The position numbers and the translations under genes are program-made. 37,583 bases of DNA. It comes from Helicobacteraceae bacterium (GTDB lineage: Bacteria; Campylobacterota; Campylobacteria; Campylobacterales; Sulfurimonadaceae). Each line of letters starts with the position of its first letter. The stretch's first letter is position 1. Shown piece by piece: positions 17,264 to 25,013 of the stretch. Below the pieces are notes generated by a model. That model was not told the origin of the DNA and did no database searches. It saw only the letters and a list, made by a program, of their open reading frames with translations. The stretch is taken from assembly GCA_027023805.1 (NCBI GenBank), contig JALVUF010000026.1, positions 1 through 37,583 on the forward strand, given 5' to 3'.

Positions 17264-18749
17264 TTATAGCCCTTTCTTGCAAAACTTCATTATACATATC
17301 TTTATATGTTTTGGCATAATTATCAACCATATCTTCTATAGTAAAGCCATTAAGCACCCTTTGCCTTGCATCTGCTCCCATATCACTAGCAATATCCGGA
17401 TTTTTTAAGATATACATAACTTTATCGGCAAACTCTTGATAATCTTTAGGTTTTATAACATAGCCATAGCCTTCAAGCACCTCTTTGGTCCCGCCCACAT
17501 CTGATGAGATAACAACACACTCACATGCCATAGCTTCCAAGACTACAAACGGAAAAGCTTCAGAAATACTTGTTAACATAACAACATCACCCTCATTATA
17601 GGCGCTCTCAGGACTGCTTGTAAGCCCTGCAAAAGTAAAATTGCCCTCTATGCCCAACTTCGCTACCAAAGCTTCGCATTCTTTAAAATATTTTTTCTCA
17701 TTAACCGGACCATACAGCTTAAACAGCACATCAGGCATCTCTTTTGATACAAGTTCGGCAGTTTTTATATATGTTTGTATATCTTTTAGCGGGTCTATCC
17801 TTGCAACCATAACAACAGTCGGTCTGTTTTGTTCTTTTTTAACCTCAAACTTTCTAAACTTATTTACATCTATGCCGTTATAAATAGTATCTATTTTTGC
17901 TTCATCAACGCCCCACTTTGTCTCCCATCTTGCGTTATAGTTACAAACCGGAGAGACGATATCCGCAAAATGAAAATTTAATTTTGAAACCAGTGTTATC
18001 AACCCCATTAAAAACTCTTTGGTTCTGTATGGCATCTGCGCTCTTGATGCGGCTAGATACTGCTCTCTTACATAAACACCGTGCTCTGTCAGCAAAAATT
18101 TACTGCCAAACTTTTTTTTCGCGATTATACATGGCAAGCCACAAAAAGCCGCGGCAGATGAGTGATATATATGTGCATCAGGAAGTGTCGGAAGCATTGA
18201 GATAAAAAACCTGTACAGATATCTAAGCCCTTCTATCATATCAAAGACTGTCGGTATATCATCATTTTCATCTTTATAATGTTGTAAAATATATTTTTTA
18301 TAGATATGCCACAGTTTTTCATTTCTAAAAGTTTCATAATAATCATAAATATGAAAATACTCATAAAACTCATACAGCGCATCACCGACTGCGTCTAAAT
18401 CTTCTTTTTTTCGGTATATATGATCTAGTATTAAAATCATGATGGAATTAAGCACATCAAGACTGTCATTTTCACTTGTTTTAAGTTTAGACTCATAAAT
18501 CTTGGCAAATGCAATCTGTCTTATATATTCTATGGGTTCTTCTGTACCCCAAAGAGGAGTATTAATGATATCTGTTACATTTGGCGGGATATCAAATTTA
18601 AGTTTTACATATGGATGCATCTGAATGGGAATAAGCACAAAATCGATATTTTTAAGCTCATGCATAAGTATATCCGCCCATGTGCTAACTCCGCCTGTAA
18701 CGTAAGGATATGTTCCCTCTCCCGTCCACACAACTTTAATACGACTCAT
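17247..18749 (-). CDS. pelF: PelF-type GT4 glycosyltransferase
   Basis: The 500-residue protein begins with the DUF3492/PelF signature EGTYPYVTGGVSTW (about 11-24), followed by HIYHSSAAAFCGLPC, FLLTEHGVYVREQYL, IYNGIDVNKF, MVARIDPLKDI and the GT4 acidic pair EAFPFVVLE (Glu397 and Glu405). PelF is the soluble polymerase of Pel polysaccharide, using UDP-GalNAc or UDP-GlcNAc at the inner membrane in Pseudomonas. The sugar here is unknown. An ATG with AAAAGG upstream overlaps the TolC-type gene by 14 bases, and the end overlaps the pelG-like gene. This is the best evidence that the locus makes a Pel-related polymer. Confidence 0.92.
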   Translation of the reverse strand: MSRIKVVWTGEGTYPYVTGGVSTWADILMHELKNIDFVLIPIQMHPYVKLKFDIPPNVTDIINTPLWGTEEPIEYIRQIAFAKIYESKLKTSENDSLDVLNSIMILILDHIYRKKEDLDAVGDALYEFYEYFHIYDYYETFRNEKLWHIYKKYILQHYKDENDDIPTVFDMIEGLRYLYRFFISMLPTLPDAHIYHSSAAAFCGLPCIIAKKKFGSKFLLTEHGVYVREQYLAASRAQMPYRTKEFLMGLITLVSKLNFHFADIVSPVCNYNARWETKWGVDEAKIDTIYNGIDVNKFRKFEVKKEQNRPTVVMVARIDPLKDIQTYIKTAELVSKEMPDVLFKLYGPVNEKKYFKECEALVAKLGIEGNFTFAGLTSSPESAYNEGDVVMLTSISEAFPFVVLEAMACECVVISSDVGGTKEVLEGYGYVIKPKDYQEFADKVMYILKNPDIASDMGADARQRVLNGFTIEDMVDNYAKTYKDMYNEVLQERAISARGR

Positions 18750-20391
18750 AAAAACCTTTTGTCTCTCCTGTGAGTGAGCTCAGTATTGCCATCTCTTTTA
18801 TATAGGTTTGCTGCAGTGATAACAGTTGTAATTTGTATCTTAAAAAACTCGCAACAGCGTTTGCATATACTCTATAAGGTAAAACCCCTTGAAGAAAATT
18901 TGCGCGTGTTACTCTCATCTTTAGCGCCTGCAAAGATACTTGATCTTGAGTTATTAACATCTGTTTCTTTATCATTTTGAGATTGTTGTAGGAATGATCT
19001 ACCTGCAGCAGTATATTTTTTATTTTTGATGAAAGAACCCCTTTCTGCTTTAGTGCGTCATATATGCTTTTTTGCTCACCTAGACGTATATCTCCTTTAT
19101 TGTAAATTGGCAAATTAACAGTTAACCCTAGCTGCCAAAAGACCCCTGTGCCTGCACTGTTTACCATAAATATATTATTATTACTAGCCCCGTAACCAGC
19201 GTATGAAGTAAAGCGAACTGTTGGATAATATCTTCGTTTTTGAGAAATCATATCCGTTTGTCTAAGTTTAAATATATTTGACTCTATGGCAATAGCGCTA
19301 TTGTTTCGTATAGCCTCTTTTTTAAAAGTATTTAACGATTTTAACTTCCAATCAATCTTAACAGGTAATAGTTTATATCTATTTTTAGCTCCTGAGTTTA
19401 TACTGTGTCTTAATATATAATCGTCATCTACAAATCTGGTTTTAAGATTTAAGATATTGCTTTTTAGACTCAAAAGCGAGCTTTTGGCATCTATATACTC
19501 AACGATAGAATTTGTTGATTTTTTATACCTCTGTTTTACAATTAAAGTTATATGTTGTTGTGTTTTATATATCTTTTTAAATAAAGTCAGCCTCTGCTGA
19601 TCAAAGTACATATTTGCATATATGGAAGTAGCCAAAATAGTTAGTTTTTCTTTTGAGTTTAGTTGCTTTATATCTGCCAATCTTTGATTTAAGACGGCAT
19701 ACTGGTTGTGTATAAGTCCATATTGCCCATCATAGAGCAATTTATCTGCATGTATTGAGACACCTGCACTGGTCTGATCATAATTACCGTTAATAATAGG
19801 CGGGGTTGAAGAATATGGAGACAAATATGAGCCGGTAGTTGCCTGCGCTGTTGCATATACATTAAAATTGTATCTGTCTTTTTTGATATATGTCAAAATA
19901 TAATCTATCTTTTTTTGATAAAAATTTATATCTGTCTGGTTGCTGGATTTAAGCAAAGTATTTATATACCTTCTAAAACTCAAAATATCATAATCAATAT
20001 TTGCGTCACTAAAGCCGGGCATCGGCATCTGATATGAGCGCAAAAGTTTTGGCTCGTTTAAAGACGGTATTTTATTGTTTTTAAAATCAGCGCTATGTGT
20101 TGTGAGAGTTTTGGGTTTTTTAAAGGCGCAGTTGACTATAAATGCAGAGTTATAATATTTTTTAACATCAGTTAGTTTTTTATCGGCATTTTTATAAGTA
20201 TCAAATCCCCGAAGTTTAAAAACATAATATCTGTTTTCTTTTTTAACTATACCTGAGGGGTATCTGTTTAAAAATAGATTTTTGTATGTTTTATTTAATG
20301 ACTTTGAAGATGAAGCTATAATGCAAAACTGACTTGCATATACAGCTTGTGAGACTAAAAGCGACAATAAAATAAATATAGTAAACTTCAT
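18736..20391 (-). CDS. TolC-family outer-membrane protein with SPOR-like N-terminal domain
   Basis: The 551-residue protein has a signal peptide (FILLSLLVSQAVYA), then a 70-residue SPOR-like domain (residues about 21-95, with YYVFKLRGFDTYKNADKKL), and then a TolC/OEP region with long coiled helices (two repeats, about 160-340 and 350-545), a proline/glycine beta segment (GSYLSPYSSTPPI) and NLPIYNKGDIRLGEQ. TolC proteins form outer-membrane and periplasmic exit ducts. It is first in the polysaccharide operon with GAGG before the ATG, so it is a candidate replacement for the PelB porin. The SPOR-like fusion is unusual and resembles the N-terminus of the pilus TPR protein at 25010-26146. Confidence 0.82.
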   Translation of the reverse strand: MKFTIFILLSLLVSQAVYASQFCIIASSSKSLNKTYKNLFLNRYPSGIVKKENRYYVFKLRGFDTYKNADKKLTDVKKYYNSAFIVNCAFKKPKTLTTHSADFKNNKIPSLNEPKLLRSYQMPMPGFSDANIDYDILSFRRYINTLLKSSNQTDINFYQKKIDYILTYIKKDRYNFNVYATAQATTGSYLSPYSSTPPIINGNYDQTSAGVSIHADKLLYDGQYGLIHNQYAVLNQRLADIKQLNSKEKLTILATSIYANMYFDQQRLTLFKKIYKTQQHITLIVKQRYKKSTNSIVEYIDAKSSLLSLKSNILNLKTRFVDDDYILRHSINSGAKNRYKLLPVKIDWKLKSLNTFKKEAIRNNSAIAIESNIFKLRQTDMISQKRRYYPTVRFTSYAGYGASNNNIFMVNSAGTGVFWQLGLTVNLPIYNKGDIRLGEQKSIYDALKQKGVLSSKIKNILLQVDHSYNNLKMIKKQMLITQDQVSLQALKMRVTRANFLQGVLPYRVYANAVASFLRYKLQLLSLQQTYIKEMAILSSLTGETKGFYESY

Positions 20392-20436
20392 CTTATCGCC
20401 CTCTATTTGTTGCAGCTTTTAGCAAAAACAATATAT

Positions 20437-20465
20437 TTATGTCATAACACTATATTATGACATAA
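20437..20465. promoter_or_regulatory. 11-bp perfect inverted repeat between pilin and pel operons
   Basis: TTATGTCATAA, a 7-base loop, then TTATGACATAA lie between the last pilin gene and the TolC-type gene, the only gap (88 bp) between the two operons. It may be an operator of the polysaccharide operon, since it lies 46 bases before its first ATG. It could instead be the pilin terminator; the stem is AT-only apart from one G/C pair per arm and is followed by a short T run, so it would be weak. Confidence 0.4.
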
Positions 20466-20479
20466 TATATTACGATATA

Positions 20480-21055
20480 TTAAAACGCCCACCAATACAA
20501 ATACGTAGCAGAATTAACCGTAGCATTTGTTGTTGTTGGATAAGCAACATTGTCTTGGATGGTACCTGTATTATAAATGTCATCATCATATTTTCTGTCT
20601 AATTCCTGTACAACGTCATTTGGTATAGGATATGTTGTAACCATGGTGCCTGATTGACCATTTCGATTATTATAGTAAAAATTATAATAACCACCGTATG
20701 GGGAGTGTTTTGCAACAGTTGTCAATGTTGTTCCATTTACATTTCCTGAGATAAAACCTGATGCAATCAAATCTTTCCATGCACAAAGCTCTTCCGCACC
20801 TCCTTGTATCAAGCCATTGCCATTACCCGTACAACCGCCGCTACCTGGAATAGGATTTGGATCATCTCCCGGCAAATAACCATATTTATTTTGAAAATCA
20901 TAAACCGCAGCTACAATGCCATGAACATCAGATGCCACTCTGTTTACTTTTGCCTGCTCTATCATCGCGCGACCTTTTAAAACAGTACCTATCAAAAGTC
21001 CTATAATGACAAGAGCTATTGCCAATTCTATCAATGTAAAGCCATTTCTTTTCAT
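20480..21055 (-). CDS. Type IV prepilin, probable major pilin (MshA-like)
   Basis: This 191-residue prepilin has leader MKRNG cut before FTLIELAIALVIIG; Glu5 of the mature protein is present. A hydrophobic helix follows, then AKVNRVASDVHGIVAAVYDFQNKYGYLPGD, typical of MSHA/PulG-like pilins. Two Cys (in GGCTGN and ELCAWKD) could form a disulfide. The C-terminus is aromatic (YLYWWAF). It sits last in the pilus cluster but has its own near-consensus promoter in the 59-bp gap upstream and an inverted repeat downstream, as expected for an abundant subunit. AAAGGA precedes the ATG. No prepilin peptidase is in the window. Confidence 0.85.
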   Translation of the reverse strand: MKRNGFTLIELAIALVIIGLLIGTVLKGRAMIEQAKVNRVASDVHGIVAAVYDFQNKYGYLPGDDPNPIPGSGGCTGNGNGLIQGGAEELCAWKDLIASGFISGNVNGTTLTTVAKHSPYGGYYNFYYNNRNGQSGTMVTTYPIPNDVVQELDRKYDDDIYNTGTIQDNVAYPTTTNATVNSATYLYWWAF

Positions 21056-21081
21056 CTTTTTTCCTTTTTACAGTTTTGTAT

Positions 21082-21110
21082 ATTTTACTCTTCTTGAGCC
21101 TAAATGTCAA
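21082..21110 (-). promoter_or_regulatory. Near-consensus sigma-70 promoter of the distal pilin gene
   Basis: On the minus strand, TTGACA (21110-21105), a 17-base spacer and TAAAAT (21087-21082) lie just after the MshG stop and 27-55 bases before the pilin ATG. A full -35 is rare in this AT-rich genome, so it is a strong candidate for separate high-level pilin transcription. Confidence 0.7.
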
Positions 21111-21114
21111 GAAT

Positions 21115-22326
21115 CTATTTAACTTGTGAGATAAGGTCATACATAGGCGAAATCAATCCGGCGATAATAAGCGCCATAAACCCGCCTACAAATATTAAGA
21201 CGGCAGGTTCGATAAACTTACCCATATTCTCAGCGTAATAATCGACTTTTTCATAATAATATGTAGAGATTGTTTCAAATTGCGCGTCCAAATCGCCCGT
21301 TGATTCGCCAACGGCTACCATTCTTATGGAAAACGGCGTAAACATCGTGGTTTTGCCTAATGCTTGAGATATTTGAGAACCTTTACTTACTTCATCTGTA
21401 GCCTCGATTAATGCTTTTTTAAACAGCTCGTTTGATACGCTTGTCTTAAGTGTCTGCAGTGCATCAAAAATAGGAACGCCTGAGATTAATGCCAGTCTTA
21501 AATATTCAATAATAAATGCTATATTAAAACCTGATATTACCTGTTTTATTGCCGGAATCTTTAGCAACATCTTATCTGTAAAAAAACGCACTTTTTGATA
21601 CTTTTTATGCAAAAATATAAAAGTGATTATCAAAGTTACAATTGTGATTAAAATATACCAGATATAATTTGTCAAGAAATCAGATACGCGTATTATCCAT
21701 ATTGTCAGGGTAGGAAGCTTCACATCCATATCTTTAAAAAGCGATGTCATCTTAGGAAGCACATACAAAAGCCAAACCAGCATCGCCGCTGTTGTGGCAA
21801 CCAGAGCAAAAGCCGGGTAAATTAATGCACTTTTTGCTTTTTTCTTTAAATCCCTTACCCGCTTCAAAAACTCGGATGCACGCTTTAATGTCGTCTCAAG
21901 TTGCCCTGTTTGCTCACCTATTTGAATAAGATTTAAAATGATTTTGCCTACTACTTTTTCGTAAGACTTAAATGCATCATAAAGCGACCCGCCTCCGTCT
22001 ATCACATCTGCTATATAATAAAGCATCTCTTTAAACCGCTTGTTGTCACTGTCTTGGGCAAGATCTGCTAGACCCTGATGAATGGGAAGATTTGACCTTA
22101 TAACAAGATGCAAGCTATCCATAAGTTCTATCACCTCATCAGCTGATACCCGTTTGCTAACATCAGGCAATATCATAGATATCATTTTGGGCATCTGAGT
22201 AATTTTAAGAGGCACCTCCTTATCACGTTCAAGCCGCTTTATCAGCTTGTCATATCCCTCAGATTGCAAAAAATAAAACTTTCTCCTGCCGTTAGTTGCA
22301 ATGCTTTGAATAAAAAAATGCGCCAT
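21115..22326 (-). CDS. mshG: Type II secretion/type IV pilus inner-membrane platform protein (GspF/MshG)
   Basis: The 403-residue protein has the two tandem GspF domains. First: ELMDSLHLVIRSNLPIHQGL, IGEQTGQLETTLKRASEFL, then membrane segments. Second: FNIAFIIEYLRLALISGVPI, MVAVGESTGDLDAQFETIS, ending in FIEPAVLIFVGGFMALIIAGLISPMY. Three membrane helices are seen (about 172-195, 215-240 and 375-395). It is the inner-membrane anchor driven by the MshE ATPase. The ATG overlaps the mshE stop by one base (TGATG). It is recognised with confidence at the family level, and the MSHA name rests on gene order. Confidence 0.93.
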   Translation of the reverse strand: MAHFFIQSIATNGRRKFYFLQSEGYDKLIKRLERDKEVPLKITQMPKMISMILPDVSKRVSADEVIELMDSLHLVIRSNLPIHQGLADLAQDSDNKRFKEMLYYIADVIDGGGSLYDAFKSYEKVVGKIILNLIQIGEQTGQLETTLKRASEFLKRVRDLKKKAKSALIYPAFALVATTAAMLVWLLYVLPKMTSLFKDMDVKLPTLTIWIIRVSDFLTNYIWYILITIVTLIITFIFLHKKYQKVRFFTDKMLLKIPAIKQVISGFNIAFIIEYLRLALISGVPIFDALQTLKTSVSNELFKKALIEATDEVSKGSQISQALGKTTMFTPFSIRMVAVGESTGDLDAQFETISTYYYEKVDYYAENMGKFIEPAVLIFVGGFMALIIAGLISPMYDLISQVK

Positions 22327-23978
22327 CAGTCTAAAACTCTGTTTACTTCATCAAATGTCGTATCACCATTTAGTATCTTTAAAAATCCATCCTCTTTCAT
22401 GCTTTTCATTCCATTTTCTCTTGCTTTATTAAGCAGATCAAATGTACTAACACCTTGAGTTATCAAGCTTTGCAGCTCTTTATCAAGTTCTAAAATCTCT
22501 ATTATGGCCTCTCTGCCTATATATCCGGTATTATAGCAATGCTCACACCCCGCTGCTTCATAAATCTTATACTCTTTGCCCTCTTTTACAATATCTTGCA
22601 TGCCCATCTCTTTTAACTCTGAAGATGACTTAATAACCTCTTTTTTACAGCTTGGACAGAGTTTTCTAACAAGCCTTTGTGCAATAACAGCCAAAAGTCC
22701 CGAAGCTATCAGATAAAGCGGAATATCTAGATCAGCCAATCTTGGAATTGTGCTTATGGCATCGTTTGTATGAAGTGTAGATAAAACAAGGTGCCCTGTG
22801 ATAGATGCCCTTATAGCCAGCTCTGCTGTTGTATGGTCGCGTATTTCACCGACTAAAATAACATCAGGGTCCTGCCTCATAAATGCACGTATAGCAGCAT
22901 CAAACGTATAGCCCGCTTTTTCGTTTAATTGCGTCTGTTTTATAAATGTAAATTTGTACTCTATCGGATCTTCCACAGTTAAGACATTTTTATGGAGTGA
23001 GTTTATCTTTCGCAGCGCTGAGTAAAGCGTAGTTGTTTTACCGCTTCCCGTGGGTCCGGTTACTAAAACAACCCCATACGGTTTTAAAAAATATTTTTCT
23101 ATCTTTTTGCTGTTTTGCTCTGTAATACCTAAAGAAAGCAGGTTGTAAAGCGAAGCAGTTTTTCCTAAAAGTCTCATAACAATATTTTCACCATAATTTG
23201 TCGGCAAAGTTGAAACTCTAAGGTCAAACTCTTCATTTAAAAAAGTATAACTAAAAGAGCCGTCTTGCGGTATTCTTTGATCAGAGATATTAAGACTGCT
23301 TACTATTTTGACTCTTGCTATCATCTGCTTATGCAACTTTTTAGGAAGCGAATAGTAGTGATGTAAAACCCCGTCAATCCTATAAAACACATGCGAAGCC
23401 GAATGTTCTGGCGTGATGTGAATATCTGTTGCCCTGTCTTTTATGGCGTTATTTAAAAACAGATCCACTAAATGCGCGATATCTATCTCTTTATTGTTTA
23501 ACGTATCTTTTACAAGTTGTTGTACCTCTGCTTCTATCGGATTTTTGAGCTGATAATAAAACAGTTCGATATGTTTAGCGATAGATTTTTTATCATCTAC
23601 GACGTATCTAATTTTTGTTTTGGATATACTTTGCAGATAATCCAATAAAACCACATCATTTATATCCGCAGTAGCAACGGTTAATACCCCGTCATCCAGA
23701 CTGATAGGCAAAATAGTTTTATTTTTAGCTATATCAAACGGGATAAGTTTTAATGCCTCCTGTGATGGAATAATTTTATTTAAATCAATATATTGCAAAT
23801 TATTTTGCATAGCGATAGCCTGCGCTATCTCGGCTGATGTCACAAAATCAAGATCTTCTAATATCTCTCCAAAATACATGGGGCTTGCTTTTTGTGCATC
23901 AAGAGCAACTTGTATCTGCTCCTCATTTATAAAGCCGGCTTCTTGCAGGAGTTGTCCTAACGGTTTGTTTTGTGCCAT
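22326..23978 (-). CDS. mshE: Pilus assembly ATPase, GspE/MshE type
   Basis: The 550-residue secretion ATPase has an N-terminal MshEN-type domain (PLGQLLQEAGFINEEQIQVAL and a second copy from Tyr35), a central GspE N2 domain, Walker A GPTGSGKTTTLYSAL at about 306-320, Walker B DPDVILVGEIRD at about 367-378, and the zinc tetracysteine (CPSC near 440, CEHC near 479). It powers pilus extension. In c-di-GMP-binding MshEN motifs the first residue of RLGxxL is Arg; here it is Pro6 and Tyr35, so binding is doubtful. AGAGG precedes the ATG, 12 bases after the prepilin stop. Confidence 0.95.
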   Translation of the reverse strand: MAQNKPLGQLLQEAGFINEEQIQVALDAQKASPMYFGEILEDLDFVTSAEIAQAIAMQNNLQYIDLNKIIPSQEALKLIPFDIAKNKTILPISLDDGVLTVATADINDVVLLDYLQSISKTKIRYVVDDKKSIAKHIELFYYQLKNPIEAEVQQLVKDTLNNKEIDIAHLVDLFLNNAIKDRATDIHITPEHSASHVFYRIDGVLHHYYSLPKKLHKQMIARVKIVSSLNISDQRIPQDGSFSYTFLNEEFDLRVSTLPTNYGENIVMRLLGKTASLYNLLSLGITEQNSKKIEKYFLKPYGVVLVTGPTGSGKTTTLYSALRKINSLHKNVLTVEDPIEYKFTFIKQTQLNEKAGYTFDAAIRAFMRQDPDVILVGEIRDHTTAELAIRASITGHLVLSTLHTNDAISTIPRLADLDIPLYLIASGLLAVIAQRLVRKLCPSCKKEVIKSSSELKEMGMQDIVKEGKEYKIYEAAGCEHCYNTGYIGREAIIEILELDKELQSLITQGVSTFDLLNKARENGMKSMKEDGFLKILNGDTTFDEVNRVLD

Positions 23979-23990
23979 AATAGCTGCCTC

Positions 23991-25013
23991 TTAAGGGAAA
24001 AATTTATTAAACCACTGGGAAAAAGGTGAACCACCTGAACCACCTGAACCACCTGAACCACCTGAACCACCTGAACCACCTGAACCACCTGAACCACCTG
24101 AACCACCTGAACCACCTGAACCACCTGAACCACCTGAACCACCTGAACCACCTGAACCAGTGCTAGAACTTGCATTTACGGTAATAGCAAATATCTTTTT
24201 AGCAACTTGCTGGTTTGGCGAACCTCCGTTAACAGTAACGCTGCATGTAACACTCACGGTTGTTGATGTAACATTTTTACCGCTATTTGTTATCTTAAAA
24301 GTTTGCGAATTATAAGCAAATCCGTCAGTCGGATTAAAGTTACATGCGCTTGATGTCGGGGTAGTATAATTTCCATCTATTACGATACTAGCGCTATAAT
24401 TTTTAGCATTTAGCACATTTGTGCTTGGAAGCGAGTTATTAACAATGCGCAAAGGATTGTCCGAGCACTGAAGTTTGTCTTGCAACTGGGACAATGTAAC
24501 CCACTGCACGGCATCATCGTAATTTTCTTTGATATTTACAGGCGTTGGGTCATTATCGACTTTTGTTGAATAGTTATAAGTTTGTATATATTCACTATTG
24601 CCGTTTTTTTGTACTGCTGTTTGCATGTTATCGTTTGGACCTGCGGACACAACGGCAAAAGCTACATTTTTGATCGTTTTGTTAGGTGTTTTTATACTTA
24701 GATTTGTAACTTTAAAATTACATATATTTACATTTTGTAACTCTGAATCATCTGCATATAAAAGAGGAGTGTGCTCATTATTTTTCAAAGGCGAAAGATT
24801 TTTTTGAAAAAAAACATTAGTCGGCAAAGTGTTATTATTTAGTCTTGCATTTCCCATAACTGCCTCTACCGCGGCTTTTGTATTTTGATTACTTGACGCG
24901 ATTAAACTGTTATCACGCATCACTTTTAAAATCTTAAAAGAACCTCCCGCTAAAAGACCGATAATTAGCAAAACAATAGCTAACTCAATTAATGTAAAAC
25001 CGTTTTTTTTCAT
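23991..25013 (-). CDS. Prepilin-like protein with C-terminal (SGG)14 linker and aromatic tail
   Basis: The 340-residue protein has leader MKKNG cut before FTLIELAIVLLIIGLLAGG, with mature Glu5. A pilin-like region follows (SLIASSNQNTKAAVEAVMGNARL), then a larger globular part with Cys residues (VNICNFKV, KLQCSD, SACNFNP, VSVTCSV) and a beta-rich, Ig- or cadherin-like stretch (DGFAYNSQTFKITNSG). The end is 14 SGG repeats and then SPFSQWFNKFFP. Its size suits a minor or tip pilin carrying an adhesive head. It overlaps the TPR gene as ATGA. What the flexible linker and aromatic tail do is unknown. Confidence 0.85.
   Translation of the reverse strand: MKKNGFTLIELAIVLLIIGLLAGGSFKILKVMRDNSLIASSNQNTKAAVEAVMGNARLNNNTLPTNVFFQKNLSPLKNNEHTPLLYADDSELQNVNICNFKVTNLSIKTPNKTIKNVAFAVVSAGPNDNMQTAVQKNGNSEYIQTYNYSTKVDNDPTPVNIKENYDDAVQWVTLSQLQDKLQCSDNPLRIVNNSLPSTNVLNAKNYSASIVIDGNYTTPTSSACNFNPTDGFAYNSQTFKITNSGKNVTSTTVSVTCSVTVNGGSPNQQVAKKIFAITVNASSSTGSGGSGGSGGSGGSGGSGGSGGSGGSGGSGGSGGSGGSGGSGGSPFSQWFNKFFP
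24031..24156. repeat. 9-bp tandem repeat, 14 perfect copies, in the prepilin gene
   Basis: The plus-strand unit is CCACCTGAA, repeated 14 times without a single change. On the coding strand it is TCA-GGT-GGT (Ser-Gly-Gly). The unit is a multiple of three, so slippage alters linker length without a frameshift. Identical codons in every copy point to recent expansion. Confidence 0.97.

Noticed and set aside
24031-24156. Possible CRISPR array
   Set aside because: The units are 9 bp and directly adjacent with no spacers, and they encode Ser-Gly-Gly in frame.
23957-24175. Open frame giving a Val-Gln-Val repeat protein on the minus strand
   Set aside because: It is the shifted frame of the 9-bp repeat within the prepilin gene; no start context and no family.
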